A stretch of DNA of 64,000 nt from Niabella yanshanensis (GCF_034424215.1 NZ_CP139960.1:4030001-4094000), one strand, 5' to 3'; positions 18,351 to 27,872 are shown, numbered from the stretch's first letter. The notes: generated by a model from the sequence alone, not told the origin. Translations and numbers: made by a program.

Positions 18351-21300
18351 TTAATTTAAGTTTAAGCTGATACCGACAGTAATACCTCTGGGATTGGGAA
18401 TTGACCATACATCATACCCCTCGCCGCCTGTGCCACCAGCTGCGGCTGAAACCGTATTACCTACGGCATCTATCCCTGAATAATTAGTCCAGGTAGCTAA
18501 ATCGTTACCTACTACGTATACATCCATCCCTGATATTATGCGCATTCTTGAAAACAAGCTTTTAGGTAGTGTATACGATAATCTTAATTCCTGTAGGCGA
18601 ACGTAGTTCACATCTTTTTCTAACCAGTCTTCATCACCACCAGCATATATGCTTGCTGCCGCAAGGCCCGGATCTACAGCTATGGTGTTTACAGTTGGAT
18701 TTGCCGTATTTTGCTTTCCATCTCTTACCACTCCGTTGAAAACAACGGGACGGCTTTCACGAAGTGCAACAGACTCCCAGCTTAATCCCTGGGTCATCAT
18801 TGATCTTTTGGTTCCGTTTACTACTGTAGCGCCATATCTGCCTGCAAATAGGCCAGACAAGCGTATTCCCTTATAAGTTAGGCTGGTTGTAGCGCCGAAT
18901 CGCAGCTTGGGCTCCCTGTCGCCGATTACAGTCCACAATGCACTGACGATGGGCAATCCGGTAGATGGATCAATTAAAACCTGTCCTGCACTATTGCGTT
19001 CGAATCCACGGCCACTTAATGTTGTAATGGGATTGCCCACTGCGATACCGTTTCTTATATTACCAGAGTTCCAGGTGTAGGCGTTATAATATTCACTGAC
19101 ATTAGCGGGTAAGTATAGTACTTTGGAGCGACCACTGGAACCATTCATGCCTACATTCCATGTAAGTCCTTTAGCGTTTTTGATAATATCGCCATCTATA
19201 CTTGCTTCCCAGCCCCAGGTTTTGAAGGCGCCTACGTTTAATGTATTCAATACAAAACCGGTGGCATAACTCAGGCGAAATCCTTTCACAATCTGGTCTT
19301 CATTGCGGGTAGTAAAATAAGTAAAATAGGTATTGATCCTGTTGTTTAAAAAACGGGCATCAAAGCCTACTTCACGGGCTGTGGTCATTTCAGGACGCAA
19401 TTGGGGGTTGGGTCCCGTAAATCCGTATTTCCATCCACCTCCGGTTAAATTGGTAGGCTCCAGCTGCGGATATATTTCCAACGGGCCTGCATCCTTACCT
19501 ACCTGGGCTATTGATCCTCTAAGCTTGAAGTAGCTGATCGCCTTAATTCGCTTTATTGCTTCAAATTCGGTCAGTATCAAAGAGCCTTCAATTGCCGGGT
19601 AGAAATAAGAATTATTATTTACAGGTAAAGTTGATGACCAGTCGTTTCTACCTCTAAGTGTAACAAATGCCAGATTGTTGTATCCAAACTCAAATTGAGC
19701 CGATACGGCCTGAATACGGCGCTTGGTATTTCTTTGTCTGGATGTAATGGAAACCGGATCGGTGTTATTAATGGATTGAAAATCGGGTATAATATACTTA
19801 CTTCCATTAGTAGCCAGTCTGATTATGCCATTTTCTAGCTGGTGATAGCCTACCTGACCGGCAAAAGATAATTTATTATTAAAAAACTTATTATTGTAAC
19901 CCGCTAAAATATTTACCGTGGGATCAGAAAAATTAGATTGAACAAGGTCGTATCGACCCAGGCCTGCATTTCTTGCTGCATAGTAGGGATGCCAGGATGT
20001 TTCAAATGTTTGCATACCCACATCCCAGCCCACTTGACCGCGTAAGAACGTATGAGCTGTAGGAGTAATGGTAAAAGCCATATTGGAGGTAAACCTATTG
20101 GTTCGGTCGAAGTTCTTGTTCTTGTTCATTGCAAACAGAGGGTTGAGAAGATCAAGGTCAAGATAGTAGTCTGGCTTTCTCATAAGCCCGTCCAATGTTT
20201 GATAATTAGTGATGTCATCTACCATTGGCCATATCATGGCTCTGTAAAGAGGTCCGTCTGTTCCTCTCAATGCCTTGTTGTTTTCGGTTCGGGTATACTG
20301 TATTGCTGCTTCAAATTTGAGCCAATCCGTAATTTTTGCTTGGCCTGAAAGGCTAACGTTGAAACGGTCGTAGTCGGTCATTTTTATGACTCCTTTCTGG
20401 CCCAGGTAGGAAACACCACCCCTTATTGTAGCTTTATCGCTACCTGCTTCAACGGACAGGTTATGCCGTTGCTGGGTTCCTGTCTGTAAAATGGCGGCGA
20501 TATTATCATATTGTGCGACGTTATCCGGATAAAGTCCCCCAAATTTTGCGGTATTATAATAGTTAGTCGTACCATATGCTCCATTGGAATACTTGGTCTG
20601 CATATCGGGCCATCCGTATGCTTTGTCCCATTTAAAGAAGTTGTTATAGGTTACTCTTCCGCTACCTGCACGTCCCTTTTTAGTGGTAATAATAATGGCT
20701 CCGTTAGATGCATCCGAGCCGTATAATGCAGCAGCAGCGGCACCTTTCAGTACTGTAATGGACGCAATGTCTTCGGGATTTACATCATTGCCGCGGGAAG
20801 AGTAATCCTGGTTACGTACAGAGTAGGTTTCGCCTCCTGCCATGCTTATTGGGTCGTAAGTTGAATTATTCATAGGCACACCATCTATCACATAAAGTGG
20901 CTGGTTATTGCCCGAAATAGAGGTGAGGTTTCTCAGCACTACAGTATTGGAGGCCCCGGGCAAACCACTGGTGGAAGTAACATTAAGACCGGGTACTCTT
21001 CCGGCAAGAGCAGAAATAAAGGATTCCCTTCCCGATTCAGCTATGGTTGCCCCATCTACCACCTGTACCGACGAGCCCACGGCTCTTCCGATCCGCTTCA
21101 TACCGAATTCTGTTGTAACAACGACCTCCTCTTCTTGCTTTCCCTCGCCTTCAATCAATACCACTTCAATAATGCTTTCGTTTCCTAACGTTACCGATTT
21201 ACCCTCAAAACCAATAGAGCTAAACTCTAAGGTTTGCCCTGGTTCAACAGCAATAGAGAATTTACCGTTTGGGTTGGTAGACGTAGCCCTGGTGGTACCT

Positions 21301-21446
21301 TTTACCATTACAGTAACTCCAGGGATCGGGGTCTTGGCAGATGACGTAACAGTTCCGGTTACTGTTTTGGTTTGTGCGGATGCAATATATGGAAGGCAAC
21401 AACTCGCCATCCAAAGCAAGAGTACACTTACAATTGTTTTCCTCAT
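18351..21446 (-). CDS. SusC/RagA-family TonB-linked outer membrane protein (second pair)
   Basis: The 1031-residue transporter is complete. A signal peptide (residues 1-24, ending in ASAQ) is followed by a carboxypeptidase-regulatory-like domain (TVTGTVTSSAKTPIPGVTVMVKG), a link with EEEVVVTTEFGM, and the plug with GRVPGLNVTSTSG, PLYVIDGVPMNNS and SNGAIIITTKKG. The rest is a 22-strand barrel ending in GITVGISLNLN. There is no STN domain, so direct sigma/anti-sigma signalling is not expected. A DeoR-type regulator lies 35 bases upstream on the same strand, and susD follows. Confidence 0.96.
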   Translation of the reverse strand: MRKTIVSVLLLWMASCCLPYIASAQTKTVTGTVTSSAKTPIPGVTVMVKGTTRATSTNPNGKFSIAVEPGQTLEFSSIGFEGKSVTLGNESIIEVVLIEGEGKQEEEVVVTTEFGMKRIGRAVGSSVQVVDGATIAESGRESFISALAGRVPGLNVTSTSGLPGASNTVVLRNLTSISGNNQPLYVIDGVPMNNSTYDPISMAGGETYSVRNQDYSSRGNDVNPEDIASITVLKGAAAAALYGSDASNGAIIITTKKGRAGSGRVTYNNFFKWDKAYGWPDMQTKYSNGAYGTTNYYNTAKFGGLYPDNVAQYDNIAAILQTGTQQRHNLSVEAGSDKATIRGGVSYLGQKGVIKMTDYDRFNVSLSGQAKITDWLKFEAAIQYTRTENNKALRGTDGPLYRAMIWPMVDDITNYQTLDGLMRKPDYYLDLDLLNPLFAMNKNKNFDRTNRFTSNMAFTITPTAHTFLRGQVGWDVGMQTFETSWHPYYAARNAGLGRYDLVQSNFSDPTVNILAGYNNKFFNNKLSFAGQVGYHQLENGIIRLATNGSKYIIPDFQSINNTDPVSITSRQRNTKRRIQAVSAQFEFGYNNLAFVTLRGRNDWSSTLPVNNNSYFYPAIEGSLILTEFEAIKRIKAISYFKLRGSIAQVGKDAGPLEIYPQLEPTNLTGGGWKYGFTGPNPQLRPEMTTAREVGFDARFLNNRINTYFTYFTTRNEDQIVKGFRLSYATGFVLNTLNVGAFKTWGWEASIDGDIIKNAKGLTWNVGMNGSSGRSKVLYLPANVSEYYNAYTWNSGNIRNGIAVGNPITTLSGRGFERNSAGQVLIDPSTGLPIVSALWTVIGDREPKLRFGATTSLTYKGIRLSGLFAGRYGATVVNGTKRSMMTQGLSWESVALRESRPVVFNGVVRDGKQNTANPTVNTIAVDPGLAAASIYAGGDEDWLEKDVNYVRLQELRLSYTLPKSLFSRMRIISGMDVYVVGNDLATWTNYSGIDAVGNTVSAAAGGTGGEGYDVWSIPNPRGITVGISLNLN

Positions 21447-21481
21447 AATTTTGATTTAAAAAATATAATTGTTCTGATTGT

Positions 21482-22231
21482 CTATATTACAGTTACGCCT
21501 GCTTCCTTAAAAGGCGTTAAAGCTTCGTTTGAAGGATCCAGCTCAGTGATCAGGTAATCGATCTTTTCTATTTTGCACACACTGATGGGCTGGTAAGTCT
21601 GCAGTTTTTCAGAGATCGTCATACAGATTACTTTAGATGCAGAATTGACCATTGCCTTCTTTATCTGAACCACTTCCCAGTCATTGTCTGTAAGGCCATG
21701 CTGGATATCAATAGCATTGGTACCTAAAAAGCACAGATCGGCATTTACATGACTGATCTTTTGTATCGCTTCGGCACCAACCGTGATCTTCGAGTCTCTT
21801 GATAATTTATCTCCAATCACTACCACATCAAGCTTTGGATGTGCCATACAAGCATTTATAACCGGAATACTCCCCGTCATAATCGTGACCTTCAATTGAG
21901 GGGGCAAAGCCCTTATCAATTCTAAAATGGTAGTACCTCCACTGGTCAGTATAAACATTCCGCTATGTATCAATTGTAGCGCTTTACTAACAATCAGCTT
22001 TTTGTGTGCCTGCGAGTAAACGTTGATTGGCGTAAACTGCACCTCATTAAAAGCCATCGACAAAGCACCCCCGTGCACCTTAATTAACTGTCCAGCCTCC
22101 GACAACTCCTGCAAATCCCTTCTTATGGTATCTTCAGAAACAGCAATTTCACTACATAAGTCTACACTCAATACTTTATTATGCAGATTGAGTTGATGCA
22201 GTATGTACGCTTGTCTCTCTTTTTTCAGCAA
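21482..22231 (-). CDS. DeoR-family transcriptional regulator
   Basis: The 249-residue regulator has a DeoR winged helix at the N-terminus (ERQAYILHQLNLHNKVLSV, then VSEDTIRRDLQELSEAGQL and the KVHGGA signature). The C-terminal sugar-phosphate sensor domain (DeoRC) has ILTSGGTTILELIRALP and the TVGAEAIQKISHVNADLCFLG segment. Members usually repress sugar-use genes until a phosphorylated sugar binds. It is the first gene of a unit with susC, susD and a lipoprotein, so control of that transporter is the natural inference. DeoR control of SusCD is less usual than ECF sigma or hybrid two-component control. Confidence 0.93.
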   Translation of the reverse strand: MLKKERQAYILHQLNLHNKVLSVDLCSEIAVSEDTIRRDLQELSEAGQLIKVHGGALSMAFNEVQFTPINVYSQAHKKLIVSKALQLIHSGMFILTSGGTTILELIRALPPQLKVTIMTGSIPVINACMAHPKLDVVVIGDKLSRDSKITVGAEAIQKISHVNADLCFLGTNAIDIQHGLTDNDWEVVQIKKAMVNSASKVICMTISEKLQTYQPISVCKIEKIDYLITELDPSNEALTPFKEAGVTVI

Positions 22232-22332
22232 TCGATTAAGAATTTGTTAAGGATAGCTTAAAGATAATACAGTTTCCTGCAAAAAACCGCAAAAAGCAGA
22301 AAAAATTTGCAAGTATTTTTTTGAAAATTTTC

Positions 22333-22345
22333 AGCAGTTTCTGCT
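22333..22345. promoter_or_regulatory. Possible operator upstream of the DeoR gene
   Basis: AGCAG and CTGCT form an inverted repeat around TTT. A related CAGTTTCCTGC lies about 60 bases closer to the DeoR start, near 22270. Both sit in the A/T-rich leader of the DeoR-susCD operon, where an autoregulatory operator would be expected. This is pattern matching only. Confidence 0.25.
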
Positions 22346-22364
22346 TCAGATGATTTGTATCCAT

Positions 22365-22397
22365 AAAAAAGCCGGGCTTCTGACAAAAGCCCGGCTT
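22365..22397 (-). terminator. Intrinsic terminator of carA
   Basis: A perfect 11-bp stem AAGCCGGGCTT/AAGCCCGGCTT with a 7-base loop is followed on the minus strand by six T. It lies 21 bases after the carA stop. Confidence 0.88.
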
Positions 22398-22417
22398 CAA
22401 ATATGATGTAAGTAATA

Positions 22418-23524
22418 TTAATTTTTCGACTCCTTAATCAGCGCAATAAAATCGTCGAATAAGTAACGGGAATCGTGTGGGCCCGGTGTGCTTTCGGGGT
22501 GATATTGAACGGAAAAAGCGGGTTTCCCTTTAACCCGTATACCTTCAATGGACTGATCATTCAGGTTGACATGGGTTACTTCCACCTTATCAGAAGTTTT
22601 GATGGATTCAGGATTAACACCAAATCCATGATTCTGGGTAGTGATCTCTGATTTACCGGTCACCAGGTTTTTTACAGGATGATTCAAGCCTCTGTGACCA
22701 TGGTGCATTTTAAAGGTTTCAATACCGTTGGCCAACGCTAAAAGCTGGTGGCCTAAACAGATACCAAAAACCGGCTTCTCTTCGTTTAATATTTCCTTTA
22801 CTGTATCAATCGCGTAATTCATAGCCGCGGGGTCGCCTGGGCCGTTAGAAATAAAATATCCGTCAGGATTAAAGCTCTTTACTTCTTCAAGTGAAGTTTT
22901 GGCCGGGAAAACCTTTACATGCGCACCACGCTCCACCATACAATTTAATATATTGCGTTTGGTGCCGTAATCCATTACCGCAATTTTGATTTCAGAGCCC
23001 GCATCGCCCAATTCGTAAGCCTCTTTAGTGGACACCTTGGAAGCCAGCTCCTGCCCACTCATATCCGGGGTTTCAGCGAGCTTTAATTTAAGCTCCTCTA
23101 TATCAAATGTTTCAGACGAAATGATACAGTTCATAGCACCTTTGGTGCGGATATGCGCTACCAAAGCTCTTGTATCTACACCATGTATGGAAACGATATT
23201 GTTCTTTTTTAAATAAGCATCCAGCGAGCCCTCAGCTCTCTTACGTGAGTAATTTTCATTCAGGTTTTTTGCAATAACCCCCAATACTTTCACGCTATCG
23301 CTCTCTACATCTTCCGGAATTACACCGTAATTGCCCACATGCACAGCATTCATAATTACGATCTGGCCATAATAACTGGGGTCAGTAAAAACTTCCTGGT
23401 AGCCGGTCATACCTGTGTTAAAACAAATTTCACCGGTGGTTGTACCAATTGCCCCAAAGGCAAATCCTTCGGCAACGGTTCCATCTTCTAACAATAAAAT
23501 AGCGCGGGATTGTGTTTCGGACAT
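22418..23524 (-). CDS. carA: Carbamoyl-phosphate synthase small subunit
   Basis: This is the glutaminase subunit that supplies ammonia to CarB for carbamoyl phosphate, feeding pyrimidine and arginine synthesis. The N-terminal CPSase_sm_chain domain (LLLEDGTVAEGFAFG, FNTGMTGYQEVFTDPSY) is followed by a class-I glutamine amidotransferase domain with FISNGPGDP, the nucleophile elbow GICLGHQLLA and the histidine motif VQYHPESTPGP. At 368 residues it is complete. carB is not adjacent in this window. The gene has its own terminator. Confidence 0.97.
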   Translation of the reverse strand: MSETQSRAILLLEDGTVAEGFAFGAIGTTTGEICFNTGMTGYQEVFTDPSYYGQIVIMNAVHVGNYGVIPEDVESDSVKVLGVIAKNLNENYSRKRAEGSLDAYLKKNNIVSIHGVDTRALVAHIRTKGAMNCIISSETFDIEELKLKLAETPDMSGQELASKVSTKEAYELGDAGSEIKIAVMDYGTKRNILNCMVERGAHVKVFPAKTSLEEVKSFNPDGYFISNGPGDPAAMNYAIDTVKEILNEEKPVFGICLGHQLLALANGIETFKMHHGHRGLNHPVKNLVTGKSEITTQNHGFGVNPESIKTSDKVEVTHVNLNDQSIEGIRVKGKPAFSVQYHPESTPGPHDSRYLFDDFIALIKESKN

Positions 23525-23681
23525 GAATTTTTTTTATTGTGGGCCCAACTTAGTGCTGCTATCAGCGATTTTGCGTCGCACCCTTGTACTGATGAATAAA
23601 TTTCAACAAAAAATCGCGCAAAAATAAGGCTAAAAAATCAGATATTGAAAGGGTGGCCCATTATTTATTTGGAGCGCGTAA

Positions 23682-24482
23682 TTAGCTGCCTTTTGTCATT
23701 GCCTGGCGTTTCATTTCGGCGGCCAGGTTATGGCCCAGGTATCGTTCAATCAGCGAATGTACCCCGTAAATCACCGGCGTCATCATGATTGCCACAACAA
23801 ATTTGTATATATAATTACCTACACAGATCGCCATTACAAGGTTCAGGCTCCAGGGCTCGCCCTGGTTACCCGATACACGGGGGCCTATATAAAAAGCTAT
23901 AAAAAGCACTACAAAGCTGTCAATCAGTTGCGATACCAGGGTTGATCCGGTTGCCCGCAGCCAGATGGCTTTTTCCCCCGTCATTCGCTTAATGCTATGA
24001 AACACAAGTACATCTAATATTTGACCTATTAAAAACGCCGCTAAAGAACCGATAATGATCCAGGACCCCTGCCCCAGTATCACCCGGTAGGCCTCGTTGG
24101 CGTTGTTAATTTGCTGATTTTTATAATTACCTACCCAGAAGTCGGCCGGTGTTAACCCAATAGCACCCTGGAACATAATAAACGTGTAGGCGATGAGTGC
24201 CGCAGCTAAAAAAGATAAGAACCTTACGCCTTTTACACCGTAGTATTCATTAATGATGTCCGTCATGATAAATACAACCGGCCAGAGTAATACGCCGGCG
24301 GTAAGATTAAATGAAAAAGGATTGCCAAAGATGCTGAGATGGAAGGGGGCGATGCCTATCGTTTTCTCCAATGAAAAGAGTTTTACGCCAATTACCTCGG
24401 CAATGATGGCATTGGCAATAAAAAAGCCTCCCAACAAAATGAAAAGCCTCGTGGGTTTATCGTTGATTATAGTACGGATCAT
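23682..24482 (-). CDS. Queuosine-precursor transporter (YhhQ/QPTR family)
   Basis: This six-helix inner-membrane protein of 266 residues takes up queuosine precursors (queuine, preQ0 or preQ1) for tRNA modification. Family signatures are visible: NAIIAEVIGVKLF near the start, then WPVVFIMTDIINEYYGVKG, and the later SLAAFLIGQILDVLVFHSIKR and ATGSTLVSQLIDSFVVLFIAF helices. No queuosine synthesis gene or riboswitch-like leader is visible nearby. Its start overlaps the end of a small membrane-protein gene by 26 bases, so both are probably on one transcript. Confidence 0.9.
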   Translation of the reverse strand: MIRTIINDKPTRLFILLGGFFIANAIIAEVIGVKLFSLEKTIGIAPFHLSIFGNPFSFNLTAGVLLWPVVFIMTDIINEYYGVKGVRFLSFLAAALIAYTFIMFQGAIGLTPADFWVGNYKNQQINNANEAYRVILGQGSWIIIGSLAAFLIGQILDVLVFHSIKRMTGEKAIWLRATGSTLVSQLIDSFVVLFIAFYIGPRVSGNQGEPWSLNLVMAICVGNYIYKFVVAIMMTPVIYGVHSLIERYLGHNLAAEMKRQAMTKGS

Positions 24483-24765
24483 TAAAATAAAAGGTAAAAA
24501 TTAAGAAAATAAAAAGCATAATTATATTAGAGATCATCAGCCAGCGGGGTACAAATTGACCTGGTTTTCTTCCGGTAATTGTTAAGATGAGATAAAAAAT
24601 ACCTGTTAATGGAAGGAGGAGCATTGCCAATCCGTACCCGGCCATGATAACAGTAGAGGCAAATCCTTGATGCTCACTCCAGGAAGTAAAAAGAAGAGAA
24701 AAAGCCAATAACATGAAAAGTCCGCATAAAAAGGAGACCCGGGACAAAAATATTAACCAACGCAT
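24457..24765 (-). CDS. Small four-helix membrane protein of unknown function
   Basis: I do not recognise the family. The 102-residue protein has three to four hydrophobic helices (FLSRVSFLCGLFMLLAFSLLF, TVIMAGYGLAMLLLPLTGIFY, ISNIIMLFIFLIFTFYF) and a short charged tail. It overlaps the start of the queuosine-precursor transporter gene by 26 bases on the same strand, which supports real translation and coupling. It could modify the transporter or be unrelated. Confidence 0.55.
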   Translation of the reverse strand: MRWLIFLSRVSFLCGLFMLLAFSLLFTSWSEHQGFASTVIMAGYGLAMLLLPLTGIFYLILTITGRKPGQFVPRWLMISNIIMLFIFLIFTFYFNDPYYNQR

Positions 24766-24905
24766 AAGCGAATTTATCCGGCAAATTTATTATTATTTTT
24801 AGCCCGGATGAACGCTGCGGAAATTTTTCAGGATTATATTTATTTTGTAAAAGACTGAAAAATTTCGGCAGTGTTTCATATAAAATAGTATTAATTTGCT
24901 CAACA

Positions 24906-24928
24906 GCCACAAAGACACAAAGGCTCAA
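24906..24928 (+). repeat. Left inverted repeat of the GxxExxY cassette
   Basis: This 23-bp sequence, GCCACAAAGACAC followed by AAAGGCTCAA, overlaps the GxxExxY start codon. It matches the reverse complement of 25340-25362 at 19 of 23 positions and has an internal 8-bp periodicity (CACAAAGA, CACAAAGG). Confidence 0.75.
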
Positions 24929-25326
24929 TGCAATTAGTATTGATACCATTAGATTCAGATACTGAAAACTTAGGTCGTAAAACCGTTAATATCGCCTATA
25001 AAATACATAAGGCGTTAGGCCCTGGTTTGTTAGAATCGGTGTAAGAGAAATGTTTTTGTTATAAATTGAGAAAAGAAGGTATCCCATTTGTCTATCAGCA
25101 AAAAGTGCCTATCGTTTATGATGGAGTAGTGTTTGCTGAAGGGCTGAGACTGGATATATTAGTGAATAATAAAATAATACTTGAATTAAAAGCACGTGAA
25201 GAATATAACTCGGTTTGGGAGGCTCAACTTTTAAGTTATCTTAAACTTACGGATACAAGATTAGGATGTATCATCAATTTTTCAGTTCCTCTTATTAAGA
25301 ATGGCATTAAAAGGATGGTATTGTAA
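24928..25326 (+). pseudogene. GxxExxY-family protein, interrupted by an in-frame stop
   Basis: The frame from the ATG at 24928 reads NIAYKIHKALGPGLLESV, then TAA at 25042-25044, then EKCFCYKLRKEGIPF to the natural stop at 25324. Intact members read G-L-L-E-S-V-Y-E here, so the stop codon replaces exactly the tyrosine of the GxxExxY signature, a one-base change from TAT or TAC. The rest keeps the family pattern (VFAEGLRLDILVNNKIILELKA, then YLKLTDTRLGCIINF), which resembles a PD-(D/E)xK-like core. The coding part is otherwise undamaged, so inactivation is recent or the stop is a sequencing error. Inverted repeats flank it. Confidence 0.85.
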
Positions 25327-25339
25327 CTTAATTATTACT

Positions 25340-25362
25340 TTGCGTCTTAGTGTCTTCGTGGC
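25340..25362 (+). repeat. Right inverted repeat of the GxxExxY cassette
   Basis: TTGCGTCTTAGTGTCTTCGT followed by GGC is an imperfect inverted copy (19/23) of 24906-24928. It lies 13 bases after the GxxExxY stop and just upstream of the YfhO-like gene. Confidence 0.75.
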
Positions 25363-25377
25363 AATTAAAAATACAAT

Positions 25378-27867
25378 ATGAATAATCTTTGGCTGAAGAA
25401 AGTACTACCACATGTGTTGGCAATCCTGGTTTTTTTAGTAGTAGCCGTGTTGTTTTGTAAACCTGTGTTGGATGGCAAGACCTTAAACCAGCATGACACG
25501 GGTATAGAAGGGTGGCGTGGTTCCGCACAAAATGCTTTTGATGTAAAAGAAAAGACAGGCACGATGCCGCTATGGAGCACCACTGTTTTTAGTGGGATGC
25601 CTAATTACCAGATTGCCATGGAAGGAAAAAGCGCTTTGCCTGTGGATTTAAACAAAGTGTTTGGTTTGGGCCTGCCCAAGCCCATGAACTTTTTCTTTAT
25701 CGCCTGCGTGTGCTTTTATATTTTATGCGTGGTGTTGCGATTTAACCCGGTGACAGGCATTCTGGGCGGATTGGCATTTGCTTATTCCACCTACAATCCG
25801 CTTATCGTAAGTGCAGGCCACGAAACCAAAATGATGACCATTGCTTACATGCCTTTTTTGCTGGCAGGGCTTTTACTTATTTTTAATAAACGCTACTGGA
25901 TTGGGTTGGCAGTAGCTACCTTGGGCGCTACACTGGTGTTGATGGCTAATCACCCGCAGATAGCATATTATTTCTTTATGATCGCAGGCGCTGTTACGAT
26001 TGGTTATGTTGTTGTTTGGATCAGGAATAAAGATTTTAAGCACCTGGCTATATCATTTGGATTAAGTGCAGTGGCTGCATTGGTGGGGCTGGGTTGCTAT
26101 TCCCTGGCCTTTTTAACCACTAAAGAGTATAAAGAGTACACCATGCGTGGCGGTAAGAGCGTTGAAATAAAAGGTAACGAAGTAAAAGCCGTAAATACAA
26201 AAGGATTGGATCCTGATTATGCCATGAGTTATAGCATGAGTATGATTGAGCCCATCATTATGTTTATGCCCAAGGCGGTAGGCGGCAGCAGTGGCACCAC
26301 TTTAAAGGAAGATTCAAAAGTAATTGAAAAATTAGCCGCAGCAGGTGTTCCCGAAATGCAGGCCGCCCAATTTGCAAGCCAATTCCCCGCTTATTGGGGG
26401 GGGATGGTTTCGCCGGAGTATTCAGGTGGTCCAGCATATATTGGAGCTGTTATATTTATTTTGGCGATTATAGGATTTGTAATAGTGAAAAATCAATTAA
26501 AGTGGCCGCTTCTTATCATATCTGTATTGGCAATAATGATGAGTTGGGGTAAATACTTTTTCGGATTCAATGAAATTTTATTGAACTCACTACCGCTGTA
26601 CAACAGTTTCAGGGCTCCATCAATGGCCTTGGTTATTTGCCAGCTTACCTTGCCTTTAATGGCGGTAATCACCGTTTATAGCTTGTTTTTTGAAAAGAAT
26701 TCCGGAGACTTCTTAAAAGAAAATTTCAAGAAGATATTATATACATTAGGTGGCATTACTGCGGTACTGGCATTATTATACATCGGACAAGGGTATTCTT
26801 CTGCAATTGATGAGCAAATTATACAAATGCAAATAGATCCTAACGGTGGCGATACTTTGAACCGAGCCATTATTGCGGGAATGAAGGCAGACCGGCAAAG
26901 CCTGTTTGGTGCGCAGGTAATGAGGGCGGTGCTATTTATGGCGCTGGTGCTGGGTGCGGTATATGCAGTGTTGAAAAACATGATCAGGCCAGCTGTAGCA
27001 GTTGCGGTTTTAGCAGCCATCAGTATCATAGACCTTTGGGTTGTAGATAAGCAATATTTTAGTGATGATCATTATGTTGCTAAAGACGAAATTGCCAACC
27101 AAATTGAAGCACCTACAGCAATAGACCAGGAGATCTTTAAAGATAAAGACCCGCATTTCAGGGTGTTTGATGTAGCGGGGATGGACAAGAACCGGGTGTC
27201 TTATTTCCATCGCTCTGCACTGGGGTATTCAGCAGTTAAGTTGCGGGTATACCAGGATATCATCGAGCGATATTTTGCGGGAGCTCCTAATGAGCAGATC
27301 CTGAATGCACTTGATGTACGTTACATTATTACCAGGGATGAAAGCGGGCAGGAGCGTCTTGTTCCCAATCCGAATGCTTATGGCGCTGCCTGGTTTGTAA
27401 AAGCTGTAAAGCCCGTTGCCACAGAGGTAGAAGAGCTGCAAGCGATAGGTAGCACTAATTTGAAAGATACAGCCATTGTTCCTCAAAGTGCTTTAAAGTC
27501 AGGAAGCAATTTAACGGCGGATTCAACATCTTCTGTTGCGCTTATAAAATATACCAATGATGAAATAGAGTATAATGCCAGTAGTGCTACGGGGGGCTTT
27601 GTTGTATTGAGTGAAGTATATTACCCTGCAGGATGGAACGCCTACATAGATGGAAAGCAAACGGATATTGTAAAAACGAATTATTTTATGCGCGGTCTTG
27701 TGGTTCCCCAGGGGAAGCATACCATAAAGCTTGTTTTTGAACCTGAAACTGTGAAGCGTGGCATGAGCATCTCTTACCTGAGCTCCTGGTTGCTGATCAT
27801 TTTGGTATTAGGAGGTTTCTTTATGCAATGGTGGGTTGACAAGAAGAAAGCGGCTCATGGTGTGTAG
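25378..27867 (+). CDS. YfhO-family polytopic membrane protein
   Basis: The 829-residue protein has about 12-14 transmembrane helices, a large extracytoplasmic loop after helix 1 (NQHDTGIEGWRGSAQNAF, PLWSTTVFSGMPNYQ), and a long C-terminal soluble part ending with VLSEVYYPAGWNAYIDGKQ and a final helix. This is the layout of YfhO-family proteins, which in Firmicutes take part in glycosylating lipoteichoic acids and resemble GT-C-fold glycosyltransferases. It opens a cluster of glycosyltransferases, which supports a role in surface glycan assembly. The actual reaction is not known from sequence. Confidence 0.85.
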   Translation: MNNLWLKKVLPHVLAILVFLVVAVLFCKPVLDGKTLNQHDTGIEGWRGSAQNAFDVKEKTGTMPLWSTTVFSGMPNYQIAMEGKSALPVDLNKVFGLGLPKPMNFFFIACVCFYILCVVLRFNPVTGILGGLAFAYSTYNPLIVSAGHETKMMTIAYMPFLLAGLLLIFNKRYWIGLAVATLGATLVLMANHPQIAYYFFMIAGAVTIGYVVVWIRNKDFKHLAISFGLSAVAALVGLGCYSLAFLTTKEYKEYTMRGGKSVEIKGNEVKAVNTKGLDPDYAMSYSMSMIEPIIMFMPKAVGGSSGTTLKEDSKVIEKLAAAGVPEMQAAQFASQFPAYWGGMVSPEYSGGPAYIGAVIFILAIIGFVIVKNQLKWPLLIISVLAIMMSWGKYFFGFNEILLNSLPLYNSFRAPSMALVICQLTLPLMAVITVYSLFFEKNSGDFLKENFKKILYTLGGITAVLALLYIGQGYSSAIDEQIIQMQIDPNGGDTLNRAIIAGMKADRQSLFGAQVMRAVLFMALVLGAVYAVLKNMIRPAVAVAVLAAISIIDLWVVDKQYFSDDHYVAKDEIANQIEAPTAIDQEIFKDKDPHFRVFDVAGMDKNRVSYFHRSALGYSAVKLRVYQDIIERYFAGAPNEQILNALDVRYIITRDESGQERLVPNPNAYGAAWFVKAVKPVATEVEELQAIGSTNLKDTAIVPQSALKSGSNLTADSTSSVALIKYTNDEIEYNASSATGGFVVLSEVYYPAGWNAYIDGKQTDIVKTNYFMRGLVVPQGKHTIKLVFEPETVKRGMSISYLSSWLLIILVLGGFFMQWWVDKKKAAHGV

Positions 27868-27872
27868 GGGAT

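Noticed and set aside
24674-24949. 91-codon minus-strand open frame over the small membrane-protein gene and the GxxExxY start
   Set aside because: It overlaps a better membrane-protein frame and the inverted repeat, and its composition does not look like a folded protein.
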